NCBI RefSeq assembly: GCF_016863315.1
Contig: NZ_BOOQ01000013.1
Coordinates: 186,001-250,000 of the forward strand
Length of the DNA: 64,000 nt
Direction: 5' to 3'
DNA from: Planotetraspora silvatica
GTDB lineage: Bacteria > Actinomycetota > Actinomycetes > Streptosporangiales > Streptosporangiaceae
Part shown: positions 37,832 through 45,792 of the stretch, one piece after another
Position numbering within the stretch: position 1 is the first letter of the stretch
How the letters are laid out: each line of letters opens with the position of its first letter
Translations under genes and position numbers: made by a program
Notes under the pieces: generated by a model
What the model saw: only the letters and a program-made list of their open reading frames with translations
Database searches by the model: none
What the model was told of the DNA's origin: nothing

Positions 37832-37866
37832 CGGAGCCCCTGGACACAAGGGGTCCAGGGGCTCCG
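37832..37866 (-). terminator. Terminator after lacI copy 1
   Basis: CGGAGCCCCTGGAC and its exact complement form a 14-bp stem around a seven-base loop, 11 bases after the regulator stop codon. It insulates the importer operon from lacI transcription. Confidence 0.8.
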
Positions 37867-37877
37867 AAAGGGTACGT

Positions 37878-38978
37878 CTACTCGATCACGGGGGCCAGAC
37901 GCTGCGGGGATCTGCCTGCCGCCGAGGCCGGGGACGACGCGGTTCGCCCGGCCGGCAAGCCCGACAAGTCCGTACGCGGCACGGGCGCGGTCGAGGACCT
38001 GACCACCAGCTCAGGCTCGAAGAGCAACTCGGTCGCGGGGACGCTTGCGGCGTCGATCTGCGCCACCAGCAGCTCGACGGCCGCCCTGCCCATGGCGTCG
38101 ATCGGCTGGCGGACCGTGGTCAGCGGCGGATCGATGCAGTTCATGAGCGCCGAGTCGTCGTAGCCGATGACCGAGAACTCCTCGGGTACGGCACGGCCCG
38201 CGCGGCGGGCGGCCCGGATGGCCCCGAGGGCCAGGACGTCGCTCGCGCAGATCACGCCGGTGACGCCCGCCCGGATGAGCTTGGCCGCTCCCGCGTGCCC
38301 GCCCTCGACGGAGAACATGGTGTGTTCGACCTGGTCAGCGAGCAGTTCGAGGTCGTTGGCGTCGGCGAACGCGCGAAAGGCGGCCAGCTTGCGCCGCGAC
38401 GGCTCGTGGTCGGGAGTGCCGAGGAGCATGCCGATCCGGCGATGGCCGAGAGCGAGCAGGTGCCCGAGCGCCATCTCGGCGGCCGCGGCGTCGTCGCAGG
38501 ACACCTGGGGGAAACCGAGGTGGTCCACGGCCGCGTTGACCAGCACCGTTGGCAGCTTCCGCTCCAGTACGCGCTCGTAGTGGTCGTGGGGCGCGTCGCC
38601 CTGGGCGTACTGGCCGCCGGCGAAGACGATGCCCGAGACGTGCTGCTGGAGGAGCAGGTCGACGTAGTCCGACTCCGACACCCCGCCGACCGTCCGGGTG
38701 CACAACACCGCGGTGAACCCCTGCTGGGCGAGGGCGCCGCCGACGATCTCGGCGAAGGCGGGGAAGATCGGGTTCTGCAGCTCGGGAAGGACCAGGCCGA
38801 CCAGACGGCCCCTGTCCCCGCGCAGTTGGGTCGGCCGCTCGTATCCGAGCACGTCGAGCGCGGTCAGCACGGCCTCGCGAGTGGTCTCGGAGACGCCGGG
38901 CTTGCCGTTGAGCACGCGGCTCACGGTCGCCTCGCTCACGCCGACCTTCTTGGCCACTTCCGCAAGCCGTCGAGTCAT
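37878..38978 (-). CDS. LacI family regulator, copy 1
   Basis: The 366-residue protein has an N-terminal LacI HTH (TRRLAEVAKKVGVSEATVSR and the hinge region to RPTQLRG) and a periplasmic-binding-protein-like sensor domain (GLVLPELQNPIFPAFAEIVG; VIGYDDSALMNCIDPPLTTV). A tail of about 30 residues rich in Ala/Arg is absent from copy 2. It should repress the importer/GH87 operon until a sugar binds. The first 60 residues are almost identical to those of copy 2 at 42261-43253, so both should read the same operator. The promoter gives a probable leaderless message. Confidence 0.93.
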   Translation of the reverse strand: MTRRLAEVAKKVGVSEATVSRVLNGKPGVSETTREAVLTALDVLGYERPTQLRGDRGRLVGLVLPELQNPIFPAFAEIVGGALAQQGFTAVLCTRTVGGVSESDYVDLLLQQHVSGIVFAGGQYAQGDAPHDHYERVLERKLPTVLVNAAVDHLGFPQVSCDDAAAAEMALGHLLALGHRRIGMLLGTPDHEPSRRKLAAFRAFADANDLELLADQVEHTMFSVEGGHAGAAKLIRAGVTGVICASDVLALGAIRAARRAGRAVPEEFSVIGYDDSALMNCIDPPLTTVRQPIDAMGRAAVELLVAQIDAASVPATELLFEPELVVRSSTAPVPRTDLSGLPAGRTASSPASAAGRSPQRLAPVIE

Positions 38979-39026
38979 AGGCGCAACTATACGACAAATC
39001 GCGCAAGCATTTTCATGAGCTTGCGC
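38979..39026 (-). promoter_or_regulatory. Leaderless lacI promoter with inverted repeat GCGCAAGC/GCTTGCGC
   Basis: On the minus strand TATAGT (38991-38986) ends seven bases before the ATG, which places the transcript start at or near the start codon. The perfect inverted repeat GCGCAAGC-N10-GCTTGCGC at 39001-39026 overlaps the upstream promoter and suits autoregulation. Copy 2 of lacI has TATGCT at the same distance from its ATG. Confidence 0.5.
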
Positions 39027-39268
39027 AGCCGATCAGGACCCCTCACCAGCAGTCAAGAAAATCTGACCTGCGGAGGATCGTTCCATCAGGCCGTTCACCT
39101 GCAGGTTGGTCACCGACGTAACTGTGGTGTGATATTGCGACTTCTCGTCGAAATATTGCAGTTGCGTGTTCGTGAACCTAATGTGTGGGCCACCTCACCA
39201 TGTTGCAGAGGTCGACGGTTCAGCGTCCCCGTCGTCCCTCGCGGATCTTCATGCAGAAAGGGTCACTC

Positions 39269-42130
39269 ATGAAACGATCCGGAGCCGCCATCGCGGTGGC
39301 CGGGGCGCTGATCGCCCTTGGGAGCGTGGTCACGTTCCCGAGTTCCTCCTCGGCGGCGGTGTCGCCCTCGCCCTTCTCCGTTCCCGGCCGCGGCGCGACC
39401 GTGCCCTTCACCGAGATCGAAGCCGAGTCCGCCACGACGAACGGTGAAGTGATCGGTTCCGACCGGGTGTACACGCGCCTGCCGTCGGAGGCGTCGGGCC
39501 GCCGCGCCGTACGGCTCGACGCGGCGGGCGAGTACGTCGAGTTCACCCTGCCCAAGGCCGCCAACGCGATGACGGTGCGGTACAGCGTGCCGGACAGTTC
39601 GGCCGGCACGGGCATCACCGCCCCCGTCGACCTGCGCGTCAACGGGACCAAGCTGAAGGACCTGTCGTTCACCTCGAAGTACGGCTGGTACTACGGCGGC
39701 TACCCGTTCGGCAACCAGCCGGGCAACCAGCCCCACCACTTCTACGACGAGACCCGCACCATGTTCGGCTCGACCCTGGCGGCCGGCACCAAGGTCAGGA
39801 TCCAGGTGGTCTCCACCTCGGCCTCCCCCTGGTTCGTGGTGGACCTCGCCGACTTCGAGTTGGTGCCCGACCCGATCCCCCAGCCCGCCGGATCGTTGTC
39901 GGTCGACGACTTCGGCGCCGTCCGCAACGGCACGACCGACTCCACCGCCGCGTTCCAGGCGGCCGTCGACGCCGGAAAGGCCCAGGGCAAGGCCGTCTAC
40001 ATCCCCGCGGGCACCTACACGCTCTGGGACCACGTGGTCGTGGACGGCGTGACGCTCCGCGGCGCCGGCCCCTGGTACAGCGTGCTCACCGGCCGCAACC
40101 CCACCCAGCGCAACCGCGCCGCCGGCATCTACGGCAAGTACGTCAGCGGCGGCGGATACACCGGTCCCATCCGGTCCCACGAGGCGGGCGGCCCGAGCCG
40201 GGGCGTCACCCTGAGGGACTTCGCCATCATCGGTGAGATCACCGAGCGGGTGGACGACGACCAGGTGAACGCCCTCGGCGGCGCGATGACCGACTCCGTG
40301 GTGGACAACCTCTGGATCCAGCACACCAAGGTCGGGGCCTGGATGGACGGCCCGATGAACAACTTCACCATCAAGAACAGTCGCATCCTCGACCAGACCG
40401 CCGACGGCGTGAACTTCCACACCGGCGTCACGAACTCCACGGTGACCAACACCTTCGTGCGCAACAGCGGCGACGACGGCCTGGCGATGTGGCCCGACCG
40501 GGTGGCGAACGTCAACAACTCCTTCACCTTCAACACCGTGGTCGCGCCGGTCCTCGCCAACAACATCGTCACCTACGGCGGCAGGGACATAAAGATCACC
40601 GACAACGTGGTGAGCGACACGGTCACCAACGGCGGCGGCATCCACATCGCCAACCGCTATCCGGGCGTCAACTCCGGCCAGGGCACCGCGGTCGCCGGCA
40701 CCATCACGGCCGCGCGCAACACCCTGATCCGGGCCGGCAACAGCGACTTCAACTGGAACTTCGGCGTCGGCGCCATCTGGTTCGACGGGCTCAACGAACC
40801 CGTCAACGCGACCATCAACGTGACCGACACCGACATCATCGACAGCTCGTACGAGGCCATCCAGTTCATCGAGGGCACCACCAGCACCGTCAACTTCTCC
40901 AATGTGAAGATCGACGGCACCGGGACCTACATGATCCAGGCGCAGTCGGGCGCGACGACCACGTTCAACAACGTGACGGCCGCCCACATCGGCGCGGGGA
41001 CCGCGATCCACAACTGCGTGGGCACCGCGTTCTCCCCCGGGTACGGCACGGGCAACTCCGGCTGGAGTCCGTCCTCGACCACCTGCACCGGTCAGTGGCC
41101 GACGCCGAACTACATCTACGACGGCACCGGCACCCCGCCGCCGGACACCCCCACCCCGACTCCCCCGGTGACCCCGACCCCCACGCCGACTCCGACTCCG
41201 ACTCCGCCCACCTGTTCCGTCGGGACCGGTGACCTGGCCCGGGGCAAGCCCGCCACCGCGTCCACCAGCACTCAGTCGTTCGGCCCGGCGAACGCGGTGG
41301 ACGGCGACGCGAACAGCTACTGGGAGTCGGCAAACAACAGCTTCCCGCAGTCGATCACCGTCGACCTGTGCGGCGTCGCGTCCGTGAACCGGGTCGCGCT
41401 GAAGTTGCCGCCGAGCTCGGCGTGGGCCACCCGCACCCAGACCCTGTCCGTTCAGGGCAGCACCGACGGGTCGAACTTCACGACGCTCGCCGCGTCGGCG
41501 GGACGCACCTTCGACCCCGCGAGCGGCAACACGGTGGACATCTCGTTCAACGCGGCCAACGCCCGCTACGTCCGGATCACCGTCACGGGCAACACGGGCT
41601 GGCCGGCCGGGCAACTCTCGGCGCTCGAGGTCTACGGGTCCGGATCGACCCCGCCGCCCGTCACCCCCACCCCGACCCCGACTCCCACCCCCACGCCCAC
41701 TCCTCCTGCCGGAGGGAACCTGGCCGGGGGCAGGCCGATCAGCGCGAGCAGCCACTCGGACGTCTACGTGGCCGGCAACGCCGACGACCGCAACGCGAAC
41801 ACCTACTGGGAGTCGGCCAACAACGCCTTCCCCCAGACGCTGACCGTCGACCTCGGCTCCGCCACCAGCGTCAGCAAGGTCGTGCTCAAGCTGCCGCCCG
41901 CCGCCGCCTGGGCCACCCGCACCCAGACGTTGTCCCTCCAGGGCAGCACCGACGGCTCGGCCTACAGCACGATCACAGGATCCACCGGCTACACGTTCAA
42001 CCCCGCCAGCGGCAACACCGCGACGATCACCTTCCCGGCGACCAGCAGGCGCTACCTGCGGCTGAACATCACCGGTAACACCGGCTGGCCCGCCGGCCAG
42101 ATCTCCGAGTTCGAGGCGTACGCCTCGTAG
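39269..42130 (+). CDS. Secreted multidomain GH87 alpha-1,3-glucanase
   Basis: This is a 953-residue secreted enzyme. After the signal peptide (end near SSSSAA) comes a CBM35-like domain (about 45-200; FTEIEAESATTNGEV), then the GH87 beta-helix. The acidic triad is Asp379 (QTADGVNFHTG) and Asp402-Asp403 (NSGDDGLAMWP), with the same spacing as in the neighbouring GH87 protein. Two Pro/Thr-repeat linkers each lead to a discoidin-type (F5/8 type C, CBM32-like) domain containing NxYWESANN and NTGWPAGQ, probably for insoluble glucan binding. ATG 39269 follows AAAGGG. It is monocistronic with twin terminators. It may attack fungal wall alpha-1,3-glucan. Confidence 0.9.
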   Translation: MKRSGAAIAVAGALIALGSVVTFPSSSSAAVSPSPFSVPGRGATVPFTEIEAESATTNGEVIGSDRVYTRLPSEASGRRAVRLDAAGEYVEFTLPKAANAMTVRYSVPDSSAGTGITAPVDLRVNGTKLKDLSFTSKYGWYYGGYPFGNQPGNQPHHFYDETRTMFGSTLAAGTKVRIQVVSTSASPWFVVDLADFELVPDPIPQPAGSLSVDDFGAVRNGTTDSTAAFQAAVDAGKAQGKAVYIPAGTYTLWDHVVVDGVTLRGAGPWYSVLTGRNPTQRNRAAGIYGKYVSGGGYTGPIRSHEAGGPSRGVTLRDFAIIGEITERVDDDQVNALGGAMTDSVVDNLWIQHTKVGAWMDGPMNNFTIKNSRILDQTADGVNFHTGVTNSTVTNTFVRNSGDDGLAMWPDRVANVNNSFTFNTVVAPVLANNIVTYGGRDIKITDNVVSDTVTNGGGIHIANRYPGVNSGQGTAVAGTITAARNTLIRAGNSDFNWNFGVGAIWFDGLNEPVNATINVTDTDIIDSSYEAIQFIEGTTSTVNFSNVKIDGTGTYMIQAQSGATTTFNNVTAAHIGAGTAIHNCVGTAFSPGYGTGNSGWSPSSTTCTGQWPTPNYIYDGTGTPPPDTPTPTPPVTPTPTPTPTPTPPTCSVGTGDLARGKPATASTSTQSFGPANAVDGDANSYWESANNSFPQSITVDLCGVASVNRVALKLPPSSAWATRTQTLSVQGSTDGSNFTTLAASAGRTFDPASGNTVDISFNAANARYVRITVTGNTGWPAGQLSALEVYGSGSTPPPVTPTPTPTPTPTPTPPAGGNLAGGRPISASSHSDVYVAGNADDRNANTYWESANNAFPQTLTVDLGSATSVSKVVLKLPPAAAWATRTQTLSLQGSTDGSAYSTITGSTGYTFNPASGNTATITFPATSRRYLRLNITGNTGWPAGQISEFEAYAS

Positions 42131-42142
42131 TCGGAACGGAAG

Positions 42143-42175
42143 CCCGTTGGAGGAGTGGACGCCTCCTTCAACGGG
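42143..42175 (+). terminator. First of twin terminators after the multidomain GH87 gene
   Basis: CCCGTTGGAGGAG pairs with CTCCTTCAACGGG with one G-T wobble around the loop TGGACGC, 12 bases after the stop codon. Confidence 0.75.
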
Positions 42176-42178
42176 AGG

Positions 42179-42211
42179 CCCGGAGAAGGAGTGGACGCCT
42201 CCTTCTCCGGG
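42179..42211 (+). terminator. Second of twin terminators, identical loop
   Basis: CCCGGAGAAGGAG pairs perfectly with CTCCTTCTCCGGG around the same seven-base loop TGGACGC, three bases after the first stem. The pair appears to have arisen by duplication followed by compensatory changes. Confidence 0.75.
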
Positions 42212-42260
42212 TTCCGTTCTCGCCGTGCCCATCCATTCTCATCCGGATTCGCCGGAACGC

Positions 42261-43253
42261 TCAGGGCGTGAGAGCTCCCATTCGCCCCGTCGACGACCGG
42301 ACGACGAGCTCGGGCTCGAAGAGAAGCTCCCCTGTCGCCACGGGCGCGCCGTCGATCTGGCTGACCAGCAACTCCACGACGGCCCTGCCCATCGCCTCGA
42401 TCGGCTGCCGGATGGTGGTCAGCGGTGGGTCGACACAGTTCATCAGTGCCGAGTCGTCGTAACCGATGACCGAGACGTCGCCGGGAACGCGCATCCCCTC
42501 GCGCCGGGCCGCCCTGATCGCGCCGAGCGCGAGCGGGTCACTGCCGCAGATGATGCCGGTGACCTGCTGTCGCAGCAGCTTCACCGCCGCGGCGTGGCCG
42601 CCCTCCAGCGAGTGCATGGTGTGCTCGACCCACTGGCCGCCCTGCCCACGGAACGCGTCGAGCTTGCGGATCGACGGCATGTGATCCGGCGGGCCCACGA
42701 TCAGGCCGATGCGCTCATGGCCCAGCGCGCGCAGGTGCGCCATGGACTGCTCCACCGCGATCGTGTCGTCGCAGGAGACGCGCGGGAACTCCCAGTGGTC
42801 GGCCGCCGCGTTCACCATCACGGTCGGCAGGCGCCGGTCGATCAGCCGGAGATAGTGCTCGTGCACGACGCCCGACTGCGTGTAGAGCCCGCCGGCGAAG
42901 ACCACGCCCGAGACCTGCTGCTGGAGCAGCAGGTCGACGTAGTCGGCCTCGGAGACCCCGCCGACGGTCCGCGTGCACAACACCGGCGTGAATCCCTGCT
43001 GGGCGAGCGCGCCACCGACGACCTCCGCGAACGCGGGGAAGATCGGGTTCTGCAGCTCGGGCAGGACGAGCCCGACCAGCCGGGCACGCTCGCCGCGCAG
43101 CTGGGTCGGCCGTTCGTATCCCAGCACGTCGAGGGCGGTCAGCACCGCTTCACGGGTGGCCTCGGAGACCCCCGCCTTGCCATTGAGGACGCGGCTCACC
43201 GTGGCCTCGCTGACCCCCACTTTTTTCGCAACTTCGGCAAGCCGTCGCGTCAT
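42261..43253 (-). CDS. LacI family regulator, copy 2
   Basis: This 330-residue paralogue of the regulator at 37878-38978 has the same HTH (TRRLAEVAKKVGVSEATVSR, then VLNGKAGVSEATREAVLTA) and a closely similar sensor domain (GGVSEADYVDLLLQQQVSGV; VIGYDDSALMNCVDPPLTTI). It lacks the C-terminal extension of copy 1, and a few residues are missing near RGQGGQWVEHT. The start ATG 43253 has TATGCT seven bases upstream, consistent with a leaderless transcript. It lies convergent to the multidomain GH87 gene. Cross-regulation with copy 1 at shared operators is likely. Confidence 0.93.
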   Translation of the reverse strand: MTRRLAEVAKKVGVSEATVSRVLNGKAGVSEATREAVLTALDVLGYERPTQLRGERARLVGLVLPELQNPIFPAFAEVVGGALAQQGFTPVLCTRTVGGVSEADYVDLLLQQQVSGVVFAGGLYTQSGVVHEHYLRLIDRRLPTVMVNAAADHWEFPRVSCDDTIAVEQSMAHLRALGHERIGLIVGPPDHMPSIRKLDAFRGQGGQWVEHTMHSLEGGHAAAVKLLRQQVTGIICGSDPLALGAIRAARREGMRVPGDVSVIGYDDSALMNCVDPPLTTIRQPIEAMGRAVVELLVSQIDGAPVATGELLFEPELVVRSSTGRMGALTP

Positions 43254-43398
43254 GGGCGCAAGCATACGACGGCTAATGCCGTGCCTTTGCGATCACTTGC
43301 GTTGTCAAGTCCGGTAAAACGCATTGTGTGGCCCGCGCCGTACGGCCGGACCAGGCATTCGAACCCGGACAGAGCTTGCGGAGCCCTGCCGTCCCGAT

Positions 43399-43644
43399 TC
43401 AGTAGTCCAGCCCCCAGTCGTGCGGTCCCAGCACATAGGCATCGCCTCTGCGGAGCAGCCGGCCCCCGCGAGTCAGCGCCTCGAGTCCGTTCCACACGGT
43501 CTCCTCGGGCAGCCGCACCATCCTGGCGATCTCCCTGACCGTGGCCGCCCGCCCGTCCACGTCCATCGAGGCGACGGCCTCGTAGACGCCGATCTCGATG
43601 GCGGACATCTCCTGGACGTCGCCCAATCGCTCGTTGTCACCCAT
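43399..43644 (-). CDS. Small winged-helix protein
   Basis: This 81-residue protein looks like a single winged helix: IGVYEAVASMDVDGRAATVR, then EIARMVRLPEETVWNGLEAL and a wing GRLLRRGDAYVLGPHDW. It could be a small MarR/Rrf2-like DNA-binding protein, without a visible sensor domain. Its start codon overlaps the stop of the DUF6158 gene by four bases, so the two are translationally coupled. Target and ligand are unknown. Confidence 0.7.
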   Translation of the reverse strand: MGDNERLGDVQEMSAIEIGVYEAVASMDVDGRAATVREIARMVRLPEETVWNGLEALTRGGRLLRRGDAYVLGPHDWGLDY

Positions 43645-43865
43645 CAGCGCGACCTCGCTCCACTACGCAGTCGTCCGGCGTCGATGTGGCGCTCGGGGAA
43701 CCGTTTGAGGTACTCGCCCTCGAGTTCCTCCGTCCGGGAGGTGTGGTGCTGGAGGGCGTCGTCAGAGCCGTGGAGCAGCGTGTCGGTCCGGGTGTCGTGC
43801 AGGCTTCGCAACTCACGGAACAGATCGTCGTCGGCGAGTTGCCGCGGATCGACTCCCATGGTCAT
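43644..43865 (-). CDS. DUF6158 family small protein
   Basis: The 73-residue protein matches the actinobacterial DUF6158 pattern: GVDPRQLADDDLFRELRSLH, HGSDDALQHHTSRTEELEGE and YLKRFPERHIDAGRLR. It is predicted to be helical and cytoplasmic, of unknown function. ATG 43865 is supported by GAGGAGG six bases upstream. It is the first gene of a two-gene unit with the winged-helix protein. I assign the family from memory. Confidence 0.75.
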   Translation of the reverse strand: MTMGVDPRQLADDDLFRELRSLHDTRTDTLLHGSDDALQHHTSRTEELEGEYLKRFPERHIDAGRLRSGARSR

Positions 43866-44001
43866 GACGTCCTCCTCATCTGGCGCCAGACTCGCATCCG
43901 GCGATCCCGGCCATCGCCGTATGCCGGTCTCCTGCCCTGTCAAATTGGACCCATTCATCCGATTTGACGACCTTTATTGGGAAAAGGACATCTAAAAATG
44001 G

Positions 44002-44037
44002 CGTACGGCTTGCGCCATATCGAGCGCAAGCCGTACG
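44002..44037 (-). terminator. Rho-independent terminator of the XRE-DUF397 unit
   Basis: CGTACGGCTTGCGC and its exact complement form a 14-bp stem with an eight-base loop. On the minus strand it is followed by CCATTTTTAG, giving a T-run, so it is a classical intrinsic terminator 18 bases after the DUF397 stop. Confidence 0.85.
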
Positions 44038-44055
44038 GGTCAGGTGTGTCAGAGG

Positions 44056-44277
44056 TCAGGACAGGTCGAACTCGCCGCCCTTCACGCCGTCAACGAACGC
44101 GTCCCACTCGCCCGCAGTGAACATCAGTTTGGGACCCTCGGGGTTCTTCGAGTCGCGCACGGCGACGCCTTGGCGCAGGAGGGCCACTTCGACACACTGG
44201 TTGCCCACGGTGTTGGAACGAGCCGCCTTCCGCCAGATCGCACCGGCCAGGTCCTCCGCTGGGTGGATGCCCTTCAT
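44056..44277 (-). CDS. DUF397 domain protein (second locus)
   Basis: The 73-residue protein has GAIWRKAARSNTVGNQCVEV, then GVAVRDSKNPEGPKLMFTAG and EWDAFVDGVKGGEFDLS, the DUF397 pattern. Its ATG overlaps the stop of the XRE/DUF5753 gene (ATGA at 44274-44277), so the two are made together. It is the usual small partner of the WhiJ-like regulator. A strong terminator follows. Confidence 0.94.
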   Translation of the reverse strand: MKGIHPAEDLAGAIWRKAARSNTVGNQCVEVALLRQGVAVRDSKNPEGPKLMFTAGEWDAFVDGVKGGEFDLS

Positions 44278-45125
44278 CGTCCTGCCATCTCCTTCTCGAC
44301 CGCATCGATCTTCTCTAGGGACTTCTCCGGGCCGAGCGCGGCGGCGCGAAGATGATCGAAGACCTGGACATACCTGCGGACCTCTTCCTGGCTCTCCAGG
44401 TAGAGCTCGCCGCCCATGTTCTCCAGGAACACCACGTCGGAATCCTCGGGGTCGGGGAAGGCGAGGATCGCCAGTGAGCTGCCCATGCCGAGGTAGGCGC
44501 CCGCCTCGAAGGGGAGCACCTGGAGGGTGACGTTCGGCTGGACGGCGATCTCCGACAGCCTGCGCAGTTGCTCGGCCATGACGGGCGGCCCCCCGACGGG
44601 CCGCCGGAGCGCGGCCTCGTCGAGGACGACCCACAGATCCAGACCATCGGGCATGGTGAGGCGCCGTTGCCGCTCCATGCGGACCGTGATCCGCCTCTCG
44701 ATCTCCGCCGGGTCCTTCACCAGCGCGGCCCCCACGACCGCACGGGCGTAGGACTCGGTCTCCAGCAGCCCGGGGATGAGCAGGGGCTCGTAGTTGCGGA
44801 CCGAGGCGGCCTCCGCCTCGAGCCCGACGTACGGTCCGGGGAGGACGTCCCCGAACGCGTGCCACCAGCCGCGCCGGCCGGCCTCCCGAGCGAGCTCGAG
44901 GAGGGCCTGCCGTTCCGTGCCTCTCACCTGGTAGAGATCGAGCAGGTCCCGAATGGTCCGGCCCTGGGGCCGGGTGTGTCCGGTCTCGATCCGGTACACC
45001 GTGGAACTCGCCACCCCGAGGCGGCTCGCCACATCCTCTCTGCTGAGCCTCGACTCACCTCGCAGGCGTGTCAGCTCACCGGCGAGCCGGCGAAGCCGGA
45101 CCGTCGGGGTGCGTCCTACCCCCAT
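44274..45125 (-). CDS. XRE-type regulator with DUF5753 domain (second locus)
   Basis: The 283-residue protein has the same length and domain order as the regulator at 28799: HTH (LTRLRGESRLSREDVASRLG then VASSTVYRIETGHTRPQGRT) and DUF5753 (RRGWWHAFGDVL, LIPGLLETESYARA, LDEAALRRPVGG, NVTLQVLPFEAGAYLGMG). It is coupled to a DUF397 gene and divergent from an ATPase-like gene. This triad resembles the abaA/whiJ-type clusters of Streptomyces that influence development and antibiotic production. The start ATG 45125 is preferred over longer in-frame options that lack family similarity. Confidence 0.92.
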   Translation of the reverse strand: MGVGRTPTVRLRRLAGELTRLRGESRLSREDVASRLGVASSTVYRIETGHTRPQGRTIRDLLDLYQVRGTERQALLELAREAGRRGWWHAFGDVLPGPYVGLEAEAASVRNYEPLLIPGLLETESYARAVVGAALVKDPAEIERRITVRMERQRRLTMPDGLDLWVVLDEAALRRPVGGPPVMAEQLRRLSEIAVQPNVTLQVLPFEAGAYLGMGSSLAILAFPDPEDSDVVFLENMGGELYLESQEEVRRYVQVFDHLRAAALGPEKSLEKIDAVEKEMAGR

Positions 45126-45269
45126 GAGACGACATCTCCCTACGAAAGGAACTTTGCAATAGTGCATTCGCAGTATTGCGTGGCGGAATTCCAAAGTGCA
45201 GGATGAATGCAGTCTGGCACGGACCGCACTGCCGCATTGGCTGACGGGTACACAGGGAGTTATCACAGG

Positions 45270-45716
45270 ATGACAATTCTCAACCTCCCGGGGAGAACCG
45301 CGATCTCGCGCCCCTTCTCTGGAGATCCGTCACAGGCGGGAGCGGCCCGGCGCTTCGTCGCGGGCCATCTGGGAGACGGTCATCCCTGCAGGGACGACGC
45401 GGTCCAGCTGATCGGAGAGCTCATCGCGGAGTGCCTGCGGCACGCGGCCGCCTGCAGGAGCAGGTCCGGCTACGCGGTGGCGGTCCGGGCCACCCCGGAG
45501 ACCGCCCAGGTCACGCTCGCGACGCAGGCCTGCGGATGCTGGACCTCGCCAGCCCGCACGCCGGGCCGGGGCGTGCACCTCGTCGATCTGTTCACCGAGC
45601 GCTGGGGCGTCTCGGCCACCCGCACGGGGGTCTCGGTCTGGTTCGAGCTCGGGCCCGCGGACACGCGGGGCCTCCAGGAGCAGCCGGTCGACGCCCACGT
45701 CAGGTACTCGATCTAG
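45270..45716 (+). CDS. GHKL/RsbW-like ATPase-fold protein, ATP site degenerate
   Basis: The 148-residue protein has the layout of anti-sigma-factor-type GHKL ATPases that accompany XRE/DUF397 pairs: VQLIGELIAECLRHA at the N-box position, then RTPGRGVHLVDLFTERWGVS and TGVSVWFELG. The key N-box Asn is missing (ELIAECLRHA instead of ELVxNAxxH), and the DxG of the next box is replaced by ACGCW. ATP binding is therefore doubtful. A role as a binding-only partner is inference. ATG 45270 is the likely start; no strong ribosome binding site is visible. Confidence 0.75.
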   Translation: MTILNLPGRTAISRPFSGDPSQAGAARRFVAGHLGDGHPCRDDAVQLIGELIAECLRHAAACRSRSGYAVAVRATPETAQVTLATQACGCWTSPARTPGRGVHLVDLFTERWGVSATRTGVSVWFELGPADTRGLQEQPVDAHVRYSI

Positions 45717-45792
45717 GCCGGCCCGCCTGTCGATGATTCCTCGGCCCGCTGGCGGGTAGTCGGGCGCCATATCGTGCAATGAAGGGGACGAT

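Noticed and set aside
39263-42232. Long open frame antisense to the multidomain GH87 gene
   Set aside because: The GH87 frame has a signal peptide, catalytic triad and repeated domains; the antisense reading is Gly/Arg/Val low complexity.
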